Part shown: positions 16,408 to 23,781 of the stretch, in pieces
How the letters are laid out: each line of letters opens with the position of its first letter
Numbering within the stretch: position 1 is the first letter of the stretch
DNA from: JAGUYA01 sp043802425
GTDB lineage: Bacteria > Omnitrophota > Gorgyraeia > Gygaellales > Profunditerraquicolaceae
Assembly (NCBI GenBank): GCA_043802425.1
Contig: JAZDLA010000036.1
Location: 1-25,527, forward strand
DNA length: 25,527 nucleotides
Direction: 5' to 3'
The notes under the pieces: model-generated
What the model was told of the DNA's origin: nothing
The model's input: only the letters and a program-made list of their open reading frames with translations
Databases searched by the model: none
Program-made: the position numbers and the translations under genes

Positions 16408-17457
16408 TTATGCCGTTAGCTTACTTTTGATTAACTCTGCCCTCTTTACGTCCCTTTCCTCGGCAGATAATTTTTTATTCTCTAACCTCTGCAGATGCGC
16501 AGGCTGAATAGTGATAAATAATTCATTTACGGTGCGCCGGTTAAATTCCTTAATCATTCCCAGGTCGCAGCCGAGCCTAGCCATAGATAAGAGTTCTATA
16601 GTCTCCTGACTGGTAATAATGTGCGCGCTCTTTAAGATGCCGAGGCTACGGTTTATCCTGTCTTCTAAGGTCGCTCTACTTTTAGTAAGCATGGCTTCCC
16701 TGGCTTGCCTTTCCTGAGAGATAATCTGATTAATAATGGCGTTTATATCTTCGATAATTTCACCTTCGCTGTGTCCTAAAGAAACTTGGTTAGAGATCTG
16801 AAAGAAATTCCCGCTTGCCTGTGTACCTTCTCCGTAGAGGCCCCGCGTAGTAAAGCTCAATTTGGCAATCGCAGCCAACACGCGGTTAATCTGGCCGGCC
16901 ATCACTAATGCCGGTAAGTGCAGCATTACCGAACCACGCATACCTGTACCGGTATTAGTGGGGCAAGCAGTTAAATAGCCCCAGTCCACAGAAAAGGCAA
17001 AATTTAAGGCATTGCTCAAGCTATCATCTATTTTATTGATGCTGTTCCAGGCACCCAAGAGGTTAAACCCGGACTGCATATATTGGATGCGCAGGTGATC
17101 CTCTTCATTAATCATTACGGATATTTTTTCTTCTTCGTCTACGATTACTGCCTTATGGTCTGTCTTGCGGGCATGCTCAAGAGACATCAGGTGCCTCTCT
17201 ACCAGTAATTGCTTATCAATGCTGTCTAAATCCGATAGCCTAAAAAAGGCAGCCTTTTTTAGAGACTCTATATCTGCCAACGCCCTCTCAATTATCTCCA
17301 ATGCCTCGCCGCTCTGTTTTTTATTCGCCCAGTGCGGGAAAGAAAACTTATCTAAATTCCTGGCTAAACGGATGCGGCTTGAGATAACAATATCTGAGTG
17401 CGGGCCCGTATCTTTAAGCCACTCGCTAGTATGATTTAAGAAATCATTTAGCTGCAT
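16408..17457 (-). CDS. mcsB: Protein arginine kinase McsB
   Basis: McsB phosphorylates arginine residues and so marks proteins for ClpC-ClpP. The 349-residue protein has the guanidino-kinase fold motifs SSRIRLARN (26-34), NEEDHLRIQ (117-125), the catalytic CPTN with Cys165, GTGMRGSVMLHLPAL, and the TRGLYGEGTQASGNFFQISNQ loop. Near the C-terminus it keeps the RDxxRA phosphoarginine-sensing motif as RDVKRA (335-340), which in Bacillus controls allosteric activation. All expected catalytic features appear intact. It overlaps mcsA by 14 bases. No ctsR repressor gene is found beside it. Confidence 0.96.
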   Translation of the reverse strand: MQLNDFLNHTSEWLKDTGPHSDIVISSRIRLARNLDKFSFPHWANKKQSGEALEIIERALADIESLKKAAFFRLSDLDSIDKQLLVERHLMSLEHARKTDHKAVIVDEEEKISVMINEEDHLRIQYMQSGFNLLGAWNSINKIDDSLSNALNFAFSVDWGYLTACPTNTGTGMRGSVMLHLPALVMAGQINRVLAAIAKLSFTTRGLYGEGTQASGNFFQISNQVSLGHSEGEIIEDINAIINQIISQERQAREAMLTKSRATLEDRINRSLGILKSAHIITSQETIELLSMARLGCDLGMIKEFNRRTVNELFITIQPAHLQRLENKKLSAEERDVKRAELIKSKLTA

Positions 17458-17980
17458 TGTTTTCCTTTGTGCTGTTACTATTTAGCGCTGATTTATTCTC
17501 CATCTCTCTTATCTGATCGCGGATCCTGGCTGCTTCTTCGAATGCCTCCGTTTCAATCGCCTTTTGGAGCCTCTGGCGCAATTCCTGCACATCCATCTTT
17601 TTCTTAATGACCCCGGTTACTTTAAACGGAGACTTGCCGGCATGTTGACATGAGCCGTGTATTTTCTTTAACAATACTCCCAGGTATTTGCGGAATGCGT
17701 TATAACATTCGCCGCACCCAAGTCTGCCTATCTTCTTAAATTCGGCGTAAGTAAGCCCGCAGTTTGCGCATTTTACCGCTACGGATTCTGCATCCTTGGC
17801 AGCGGGCCTCTCGAATTCTACCAATCCCGCCAAGAGATCGCTCAATCCGAACTGCTGCTCCATCTGTAAGCTCTTCTGATGCGCGCATTCTTCGCACAGA
17901 TGCAGCTCATTCATCTGTTCGTCGATAATCTCGGTTAAATGCACGGTAGCAGGATTCTTACCGCAAATATCACATAGCAT
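17444..17980 (-). CDS. mcsA: McsA zinc/UVR activator of McsB
   Basis: The 178-residue protein has four CxxC pairs (Cys3-6, 29-32, 71-74, 89-92) expected to bind zinc, and a C-terminal UVR domain (about 129-163, with ELRQRLQKAIETEAFEEAARIRDQI). In Firmicutes McsA binds and activates McsB. Length and layout match the family. An AAAGGAG lies about 10 bases before the ATG. It precedes mcsB with a 14-base overlap, keeping the mcsA-mcsB-clpC order. It follows ilvE by 14 bases, where Bacillus would have ctsR. Confidence 0.95.
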   Translation of the reverse strand: MLCDICGKNPATVHLTEIIDEQMNELHLCEECAHQKSLQMEQQFGLSDLLAGLVEFERPAAKDAESVAVKCANCGLTYAEFKKIGRLGCGECYNAFRKYLGVLLKKIHGSCQHAGKSPFKVTGVIKKKMDVQELRQRLQKAIETEAFEEAARIRDQIREMENKSALNSNSTKENNAAK

Positions 17981-17994
17981 TAATAGGGTCTCCT

Positions 17995-18864
17995 TTAGTA
18001 CTTTGTCCCTTCTTTTTTGGTTAGCGCTTTGAATTTTTTCATCAGGCTCAGGGTAAGTTTGCCCGGCTTAGCATTTCCGATAACACGGCCATCCACCTTT
18101 ACCACCGGCACAATCTCGGCAGCCGTGCCAGTTAAGAAGCATTCGTCAGAGATATACACTTCATGCCGCGTAATTACATGTTCATGCGCAAGAATCCTGC
18201 TTTTTCTGGCTATCTCTAAAACCGTATCACGCGTAATTCCCCTTAAGGTACCCATGCACTGCGGAGGCGTATAGAGATGGTTATGCTTTACGATAAAAAT
18301 ATTATCCCCGGTACACTCGGCGACATAACCTAAGGAATCTAACATGATCGCCTCGTCAACCCCGGCATTTACTGCCTCAATCTTAGCCAGGATGTTATTC
18401 AGATAGTTAAGAGACTTAATCTGCGGATTAAGCGCCTCCGGAAGATTCCTTATGGTAGGCACGGTAATAATCTTTAACCCTTCTTTATAAAATTCTTGAG
18501 GATATAGCGCTATTTTATCGGTAATGATTATCACCGTTGCATGGCCCTTGCATTTACGGGGGTCAAGCCCCAAGTCACCCTCACCCCTGGTTACTACCAG
18601 GCGAATATAGACATCCCTGAGATTGTTTTCTTTTAAGGTAGACAACACCGCCCTTGTCAGCTCTTTTTTATTTAAAGGAATTTCTAGCATAATGGAGTGT
18701 GCCGATTCAAAGAGCCTGTCAATATGTTCCTCTAATTTAAAAACCAAACGGTTATAGGAACGTATCCCCTCAAACACGCCATCGCCGTATAAAAGGCCGT
18801 GGTCAAACACGGAAATTTTAGCATCCTTCTTTTCATAAAATTTTCCATTAATATAAACTTTCAT
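17995..18864 (-). CDS. ilvE: Branched-chain amino acid aminotransferase (fold type IV PLP enzyme)
   Basis: The 289-residue enzyme belongs to the IlvE/Dat fold type IV aminotransferases. YGDGVFEGIRSY (26-37) is the classical IlvE signature, Lys150 in NPQIKSLNYLNN is the PLP lysine and Glu183 lies in VAECTGDNIFIV. It most likely transfers the amino group in the last step of leucine, isoleucine and valine synthesis. A D-amino acid aminotransferase or aminodeoxychorismate lyase is less likely from these motifs. The start has AGAGGAGG with good spacing. An intercistronic hairpin lies just upstream of that site. Confidence 0.93.
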   Translation of the reverse strand: MKVYINGKFYEKKDAKISVFDHGLLYGDGVFEGIRSYNRLVFKLEEHIDRLFESAHSIMLEIPLNKKELTRAVLSTLKENNLRDVYIRLVVTRGEGDLGLDPRKCKGHATVIIITDKIALYPQEFYKEGLKIITVPTIRNLPEALNPQIKSLNYLNNILAKIEAVNAGVDEAIMLDSLGYVAECTGDNIFIVKHNHLYTPPQCMGTLRGITRDTVLEIARKSRILAHEHVITRHEVYISDECFLTGTAAEIVPVVKVDGRVIGNAKPGKLTLSLMKKFKALTKKEGTKY

Positions 18865-18877
18865 CTTGCCTCCTCTA

Positions 18878-18906
18878 ACACCCCAACATATCGGATTGTT
18901 GGGTGT
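18878..18906 (-). promoter_or_regulatory. Intercistronic hairpin between lolD and ilvE
   Basis: On the minus strand ACACCCAACA pairs with TGTTGGGGTGT, a ten-base-pair stem with one bulged G and an eight-base loop ATCCGATA. It occupies most of the 54-base gap and ends a few bases before the ilvE ribosome binding site AGGAGG. There is no U-run, so it is more likely an mRNA-stabilising or translation-modulating stem than a terminator. Confidence 0.7.
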
Positions 18907-18918
18907 GCCCTTGCTGGG

Positions 18919-19596
18919 CTAATTCGCCAACACCCCATCCCTTAAATGGTATATAGTCTGGGCTACCTTAGCTAATTCCAGGTTGTGCGTCACTAAAATG
19001 ACCGTCATTTGGTTTTCCAGATTTATTTTTCTCACCAGCGAAATTATCTCATCTCCGGCCTGAGAATCAAGATTACCTGTGGGCTCATCGCACAAAAGCA
19101 GGCCCGGACTGTTTATCAATGCACGCACAATCGCCACCCTCTGCTTCTCTCCTCCGGAAAGTTGATTGGGCAAGTGCGTTAACCTCTGGCTTAACCCTAC
19201 GCTTTCCAGAAGTTCTAATGCCTCATTTCTCGACTGACGACTGACGACTGACGACTGACGACTGATCAAGGCCGGCATAAGCACATTTTCTAAGACTGTA
19301 AATTCTGATAACAAGTGATAAAACTGAAAAACAAAACCTATCCTCTGGTTTCTTACCCTAGAAAGCTCTGTTTCGCTTAAGGAATATATGCCGTTTTGCT
19401 CAAAGATGACCTCGCCCTGCGTCGGCAGATCTAAACCTCCTAAAATATGTAATAGCGTGGATTTACCCGCGCCGGACGGCCCCACTATCGCCACAAACCG
19501 GCCTTTCTCTACGCTTAAGTCTATACCTTTTAATACCTGCAGTTCTTTACTGCCGCTATAGTAAACCTTATGTATATTTCTGGCCTCTAACATCAT
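18919..19596 (-). CDS. lolD: LolD-type lipoprotein-release ABC ATPase with repeat-encoded insertion
   Basis: The 225-residue ATPase powers the release of outer-membrane lipoproteins with LolC/E. It has Walker A GPSGAGKS (39-46), the Q-loop region GFVFQFYHLLSEFTVLENVLMP, signature LSGGEKQR (146-153) and Walker B LLLCDEPTGNLD, typical of LolD/MacB ATPases. Between LMPAL and RNEALELLESVGL is the short segment SRQSSVVSRQS (about 112-122) encoded by a heptanucleotide tandem repeat. It lies in the helical subdomain loop, away from the catalytic motifs, so the enzyme may still work. The ATG overlaps the lolC stop in an ATGA junction. Confidence 0.94.
   Translation of the reverse strand: MMLEARNIHKVYYSGSKELQVLKGIDLSVEKGRFVAIVGPSGAGKSTLLHILGGLDLPTQGEVIFEQNGIYSLSETELSRVRNQRIGFVFQFYHLLSEFTVLENVLMPALISRQSSVVSRQSRNEALELLESVGLSQRLTHLPNQLSGGEKQRVAIVRALINSPGLLLCDEPTGNLDSQAGDEIISLVRKINLENQMTVILVTHNLELAKVAQTIYHLRDGVLAN
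19231..19265. repeat. Heptanucleotide tandem repeat (5 copies) inside lolD
   Basis: The unit CGACTGA repeats five times without error on the plus strand (35 bases). It encodes alternating Ser/Arg/Gln/Val residues in LolD. Seven-base units cycle through all three frames, so the peptide repeats every seven residues and copy changes other than in threes would shift the frame. The array is direct, gap-free and without spacers, so it is not CRISPR. Confidence 0.95.
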
Positions 19597-20783
19597 TCGT
19601 ACCTTAATGCCTCAACCGGTTTTAATTTTGCCGCCCTACTTGCAGGATAGATAGTCGAGATTAAGGTAATCACTAGCGCCGCCAAAACAATCAAAGCAAT
19701 ATCCGGCCAGAATTCTATAGATACGGGTAACCGGTCAATATAATATATATCCTGGGGTAATTTGATAAACTGGTATTTTTTTAATAACGCGCATAGTGTT
19801 ACTCCGCCTAGCGTGCCTAAAAAAGTACCCAGGATGCCGATGATCAACCCCTCATAAGTGAATATATTCCTTATCCTGCCGGAGGCCATTCCTATGGCTT
19901 TCAATATCCCGATATCCTTGGTTTTCTCAACTACCATCACTACCAGCGTACTGATGATATTAAAAGAAGCTACCAGTATTATCAGGGTTAAAATAATAAA
20001 CATAGTCATCTTTTCTAATTTTAAGGCGGCAAAGAAATTCTGATTTGCCTCCATCCATGTCTTTAAGTTATAATTAAAACCTAAGGCATCGCTGAGCTGA
20101 TCCCTGACCTTATCCGCAAGATAAAGATTATCTAATTTTATGGCTACGGCGCTGAATTGATTATCTAGGCCTAATATCTCCTGGCCCGTCTTAAGATTAG
20201 TAAAAATCAGGTTGAGGTCATAATCGTACATCCCAGAATTAAATATGCCCACTACTTTTAAATTGCGTTCTTTCCCGAAAGGCGAATAGGTCACTAAGTC
20301 CGAGTCTAGCCTTAAGCCCAGATAGCTGGCTAACTCCGTGCCGATAATTACGCAATCTTGAACTAAGTTCTGGATATTACCGCTAACCACGTATTTTTTT
20401 ATCTTAGTCACCGATGACTCTGTGGCCGGGTCTATCCCTTTTAAGCCTACTGCTAAGAAACGGCTTCCTTCTTTAGCTAAAACCTGCCCCTGCACATAAG
20501 GGCTGATGCCCCTAACCTGCGGATGGCCGGAAATCTTCCTTAATACCTTAACGTATTCCTCGCTATCTATAGCTTTGTAGCTGGTGAGGGTAATATGCGA
20601 ATAATTCCCGACGATTTTATTGCGCAGGTCCTTATCAAAACCAGTCATTACCCCGATGACTACAATCAACGCCGCAACGCCTATGGCTATCCCTAAAATA
20701 GATATGATGCTGATGAGGGAAATAAATTTTTCTCTTCTTTTGGTGACTAGATACCGCCAGCTGATGAAAAGTTCGGTTTTCAC
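19593..20783 (-). CDS. lolC: LolC/LolE-family lipoprotein-release ABC permease
   Basis: The 396-residue protein has the MacB/FtsX layout: an N-terminal transmembrane helix (about 22-46), a periplasmic domain (about 50-265), then three C-terminal helices. The opening LFISWRYL and VMTGFDKDLR are typical of LolC/E. With LolD it extracts lipoproteins from the inner membrane for the Lol pathway. Only one permease gene is present, so it may act as a homodimer, or LolE may be elsewhere. The start is a GTG immediately after the lysS TAA with no clear ribosome binding site, consistent with translational coupling. lysS-lolC-lolD order is seen in several diderm groups. Confidence 0.93.
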   Translation of the reverse strand: MKTELFISWRYLVTKRREKFISLISIISILGIAIGVAALIVVIGVMTGFDKDLRNKIVGNYSHITLTSYKAIDSEEYVKVLRKISGHPQVRGISPYVQGQVLAKEGSRFLAVGLKGIDPATESSVTKIKKYVVSGNIQNLVQDCVIIGTELASYLGLRLDSDLVTYSPFGKERNLKVVGIFNSGMYDYDLNLIFTNLKTGQEILGLDNQFSAVAIKLDNLYLADKVRDQLSDALGFNYNLKTWMEANQNFFAALKLEKMTMFIILTLIILVASFNIISTLVVMVVEKTKDIGILKAIGMASGRIRNIFTYEGLIIGILGTFLGTLGGVTLCALLKKYQFIKLPQDIYYIDRLPVSIEFWPDIALIVLAALVITLISTIYPASRAAKLKPVEALRYE

Positions 20784-22241
20784 TTATGCTTGGGGCCTTA
20801 ATAAAGGGAATAAAATCACGTCTCTAATTGAAGGCTGATCCGTAAATAACATCACTAGCCTGTCTATACCTATACCCAAACCACCTGCCGGAGGCATGCC
20901 ATGCTCTAATGCCAGGATATAATCTTCATCCATATTTTTCTTATCCGCCGCATCGCCTTCTTTAATCTCCGCCTGAAAGCGCTTCTTCTGCTCCTCGGGG
21001 TCGTTTAATTCGGAATAGGCATTGCCTATTTCTATGCCACCCATATACAATTCAAACCTTTCCGAGATTAAAGGATTGTCTTTCTTGGTCTTAGCCAAAG
21101 GGCATAAGTTGGTAAAATAATCCGTGACAAAAGTGGGGTTTGAGCTCATCTCCTGCTCTAATATGTCCTCGATTATCTTAGCCACCTGGGAACGCGTCAG
21201 TTTTGATGCGCCCTTGGCAAAGCCTTTATGCTGTAATTTCTTTAACATTACTGCCGCTTCGTCATCGGGATCAATATCGAATTTCTCCTTTACTGTTTGG
21301 ACAAAAGAACGCCTCTGCCATGGCGGATCTAGCTGGATAACTTTAGACTGATAGGTCAATTCTGTCTTGCCCAATATATCTTTGGCTAAACTAACAACCA
21401 AATCCTGGGTTAACTGCATCATATCTTCATAATTAGCATAAGCAGAGTAAACCTCAAGCATAGTAAACTCCGGATTATGTTTTGTGGATACGCCCTCGTT
21501 ACGGAAACTGCGGTTTATCTCATAAACCTTATCCAGCCCCCCAACTAAAAGACGCTTCAAATATAATTCCGGGGCAATCCTTAAGTATAAATCTACATCG
21601 TATTCATTATGATATGTTTTAAAAGGACGGCCCGCGGCACCGCCGGGTATATAATGCATCATCGGGGTTTCTACCTCTAAGAAGCCTCTATCGTCCAGGA
21701 AATTCCTTACTGCCTGAATAACCCTAGAACGCATCAGGAATACCTTCTTCACATCTTCGTTAGCCAGCAAATCCAGATAACGCTGCCGGTAACGTAGCTC
21801 TATGTCTTTTAGGCCGTGCCACTTCTCCGGGAGGGGCCGCAACGCCTTAGTCAAAATAGTAAAATCTTCTACCTTAACCGTCGGCTCCTTGGTATGGGTC
21901 GTAAAAAGTTTACCCTTTACATTAATAATATCCGCGATATCCAAATCCTCAAGAAGCTGAAATTTATCCTCTCCGATAATGTCCGCTTTAACATAAAGCT
22001 GTATTTTAGCGGTAGAATCCCTTAAATCCATAAATACGGCTTTACCGTGTGAACGCCTGGACATAATCCTGCCGCAAAGATTAATATCACGCTCCTCCTG
22101 GAAATTATCCAGCACCTTTTGGATAGGGATAGAGCCGGAAAAGGCTTGATTATCGTATAAATTCACGCCTTTTGCCTTCAAAGACTCTAATTTGGCCTTT
22201 CTTTGGGCAATAATCTCGTTTAATTCCATAGTTTTATACAT
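20784..22241 (-). CDS. lysS: Lysyl-tRNA synthetase, class II
   Basis: The 485-residue enzyme charges tRNA-Lys. It has an N-terminal OB-fold anticodon-binding domain (about 53-130), motif 2 as FRNEGVSTKHNPEFTMLE (246-263) and motif 3 as GGLGIGIDRLVML in the last 35 residues. It is the first gene after a strong promoter. The ATG at 22241 is taken. A second ATG at 22229 (before ELNEIIAQR) is also possible, and neither has a clear Shine-Dalgarno sequence. A GC-rich hairpin ends two bases before the first ATG, which may influence which start is used. Confidence 0.96.
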   Translation of the reverse strand: MYKTMELNEIIAQRKAKLESLKAKGVNLYDNQAFSGSIPIQKVLDNFQEERDINLCGRIMSRRSHGKAVFMDLRDSTAKIQLYVKADIIGEDKFQLLEDLDIADIINVKGKLFTTHTKEPTVKVEDFTILTKALRPLPEKWHGLKDIELRYRQRYLDLLANEDVKKVFLMRSRVIQAVRNFLDDRGFLEVETPMMHYIPGGAAGRPFKTYHNEYDVDLYLRIAPELYLKRLLVGGLDKVYEINRSFRNEGVSTKHNPEFTMLEVYSAYANYEDMMQLTQDLVVSLAKDILGKTELTYQSKVIQLDPPWQRRSFVQTVKEKFDIDPDDEAAVMLKKLQHKGFAKGASKLTRSQVAKIIEDILEQEMSSNPTFVTDYFTNLCPLAKTKKDNPLISERFELYMGGIEIGNAYSELNDPEEQKKRFQAEIKEGDAADKKNMDEDYILALEHGMPPAGGLGIGIDRLVMLFTDQPSIRDVILFPLLRPQA

Positions 22242-22243
22242 AC

Positions 22244-22258
22244 GCGGCTGATGGCCGC
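22244..22258 (-). promoter_or_regulatory. GC-rich hairpin abutting the lysS start codon
   Basis: GCGGC-CATCA-GCCGC is a five-base-pair stem on the transcript, ending two bases before the ATG at 22241 in the place a ribosome binding site would occupy. Further up, GCCCT (22293-22297) can pair with AGGGC (22270-22274). The 55-base leader is therefore structured. No known riboswitch class is recognised. Confidence 0.55.
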
Positions 22259-22303
22259 TTTAGTATTCCGCCCTGAATGTTTATAGTTCGCTAGGGCTCC
22301 ATA

Positions 22304-22332
22304 ATTATATAGGATAATTCAGGTTATGTCAA
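22304..22332 (-). promoter_or_regulatory. Consensus sigma-70-type promoter upstream of lysS
   Basis: On the minus strand TTGACA (22327-22332) and TATAAT (22304-22309) match the primary-sigma consensus exactly, with a 17-base spacer. The expected transcription start is near 22297, giving a leader of about 55 bases before lysS. It is the only such promoter I noticed in the intergenic spaces and probably drives lysS and the genes downstream. Confidence 0.9.
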
Positions 22333-22342
22333 TTAAAGAAAG

Positions 22343-22388
22343 AGGGGGAAATGTAAATTCAGCGCTTTTAGAACAAACCCCCTGAATT
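22343..22388 (-). terminator. Weak terminator candidate after htpX
   Basis: After the htpX stop the transcript can form AATTCAG (22382-22388) with CTGAATT (22356-22362), or alternatively AGGGGG (22378-22383) with CCCCCT (22343-22348). The latter is followed by a pyrimidine-rich TCTTTCTTT. The loops are long and the tail is not a clean U-run, so termination here is tentative. The location just before the lysS promoter supports it. Confidence 0.4.
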
Positions 22389-22401
22389 ATTATGACTTTG
22401 A

Positions 22402-23361
22402 CTAAGCTTTGTAGGTAGAGAGCTGCTTGATGCGCTTGAGCATATTGGGGTGGGTACTGAGGATTTCCAGCAATTTATCCCCGAAACCTAAGTTTATCCT
22501 TTTGGCCTCCAGTTGCTCTAATTCGAATTTATCAATCGTGCCACTTTTATCTAAATCCAGTACCTGCAGTTCCTTAATCTCATTTAAAGCCCGTGAGGGA
22601 TCATTCACAAAAAAGGCCTTCAGGCCTTCTACTTCTTTTAAAGACTCTTTATCCATGCGCGCAGAGCCATAGACAAGTTTATAGAGGCTGGAAGCAAGGC
22701 TGGATGGCTCGTTACCCAAGAGTACAGAACCCCTATCCGCAAAATATTCGCGTATGCGGGAAGCATAAAGAACCAATAGGTTAGTGATGAAATAAAAGAT
22801 AAATGCCACCAATCCCACTAATACGGTATTGCCCCCTCTTCCATTGCGCCTTCTGCCGTAGAATAAAAAATGCCAGGCAATGCGATACATCACTATGGGG
22901 ATAACCGAAAGCAGGGTAATGGTCAGGACATCCCGGTTTTTCAGATGGCTTAATTCATGCCCCAGGACCGCCCTTAATTCATCCGCGTTTAATAACCTTA
23001 AGATACCTTCAGTAACGCAGACCCGTCCGTCTTTTATGCCGCGGCCAAAAGCAAAGGCATTAGGTAGATTGATCTGGGATATACCTACCTTAGGCATGGG
23101 TATCCGGGCCCTCCCTGCTAAATCTTCCACCGTCTGATATAAGTGCGGGTTCTCTTCTCTCTTAATATATCGAACGCGCATAGTCCATTCTACCAGCTTA
23201 GGCCCCAACATATATTGTAAAAACATTATCGCTAGAGAAAGCCCGAGATAAAAATAGAAATTGGTTATGCCTACGCTATAGCTTAGCCAGGAAATCAACG
23301 CATAAACTATGCCGAATAAAATCGCCAATAGCAGCCACATCCTTAATTTTAGAGCCCACAT
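22402..23361 (-). CDS. htpX: HtpX-like membrane metalloprotease (M48) with an EF-hand-like loop
   Basis: The 319-residue protein has two N-terminal transmembrane helices (about 8-28 and 35-52), the zinc motif HELSH (135-139), two more hydrophobic segments (about 145-162 and 178-200) and the third zinc ligand Glu205 in REYFADR. HtpX degrades damaged inner-membrane proteins. Unlike typical HtpX it carries DLDKSGTIDKFE at 269-280, which matches the 12-residue EF-hand calcium loop position by position (Asp1, Asp3, Ser5, Gly6, Ile8, Asp9, Glu12) and is flanked by helix-like segments. The C-terminal STHPN motif of M48 follows at 302-306. It follows the DUF1573 gene by 3 bases. Confidence 0.94.
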   Translation of the reverse strand: MWALKLRMWLLLAILFGIVYALISWLSYSVGITNFYFYLGLSLAIMFLQYMLGPKLVEWTMRVRYIKREENPHLYQTVEDLAGRARIPMPKVGISQINLPNAFAFGRGIKDGRVCVTEGILRLLNADELRAVLGHELSHLKNRDVLTITLLSVIPIVMYRIAWHFLFYGRRRNGRGGNTVLVGLVAFIFYFITNLLVLYASRIREYFADRGSVLLGNEPSSLASSLYKLVYGSARMDKESLKEVEGLKAFFVNDPSRALNEIKELQVLDLDKSGTIDKFELEQLEAKRINLGFGDKLLEILSTHPNMLKRIKQLSTYKA

Positions 23362-23364
23362 TTT

Positions 23365-23781
23365 CTATCCTTCCTGTTCTAATTTGATTATTTCCGCCTT
23401 AATGGTAAATTTTAAAATCGGGTTATCTACGTTATCGGTATGCACATATATAAACTGCTGCACCCCTCCTGCATAGCCTTTGGTATTAAACTGAACTTCT
23501 ATGGTGGTGCTCTGGCGAGGCAGGAGAACTTTGTCCTTAACTTCGGAAATAGTGCATCCGCAAGAAGTATCTATATCCAGTATGGTCAGGGATTGTCTAG
23601 AGCGGTTCTTTAGGGTAAAGGTATGTTTTAAAATCTCGCCTTCCGGCTTTTGGCCAAAATCCCAGGAATAGGAATTGGTGATTTTTACGGGATCCCCTAA
23701 TTCCATCGGCCCGCTCTTACGGGCATGGCACCCCTGTATAACAAAAGACAGGCATATTAAAAATAAAAATATTCTTTTCAT
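23365..23781 (-). CDS. DUF1573 lipoprotein
   Basis: The 138-residue protein opens with a lipoprotein-type signal, a hydrophobic stretch ending IQGC with Cys18. The Gln at -2 is unusual, so the lipobox is probable rather than certain. The rest is a DUF1573 immunoglobulin-like domain: YSWDFGQKPEGE, then HTFTLKNRS, and the family hallmark SCGCT (about residue 78). DUF1573 proteins are abundant in Bacteroidetes and related diderms, but their function is not established. The start shares one base with the stop of the upstream thioredoxin/CcdA gene (TAATG), so the two are likely made together. A role on the periplasmic side is inferred. Confidence 0.9.
   Translation of the reverse strand: MKRIFLFLICLSFVIQGCHARKSGPMELGDPVKITNSYSWDFGQKPEGEILKHTFTLKNRSRQSLTILDIDTSCGCTISEVKDKVLLPRQSTTIEVQFNTKGYAGGVQQFIYVHTDNVDNPILKFTIKAEIIKLEQEG

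Noticed and set aside
19231..19265. Tandem array as a possible CRISPR
   Set aside because: The 7-base units are adjacent with no spacers and lie inside an open lolD frame.
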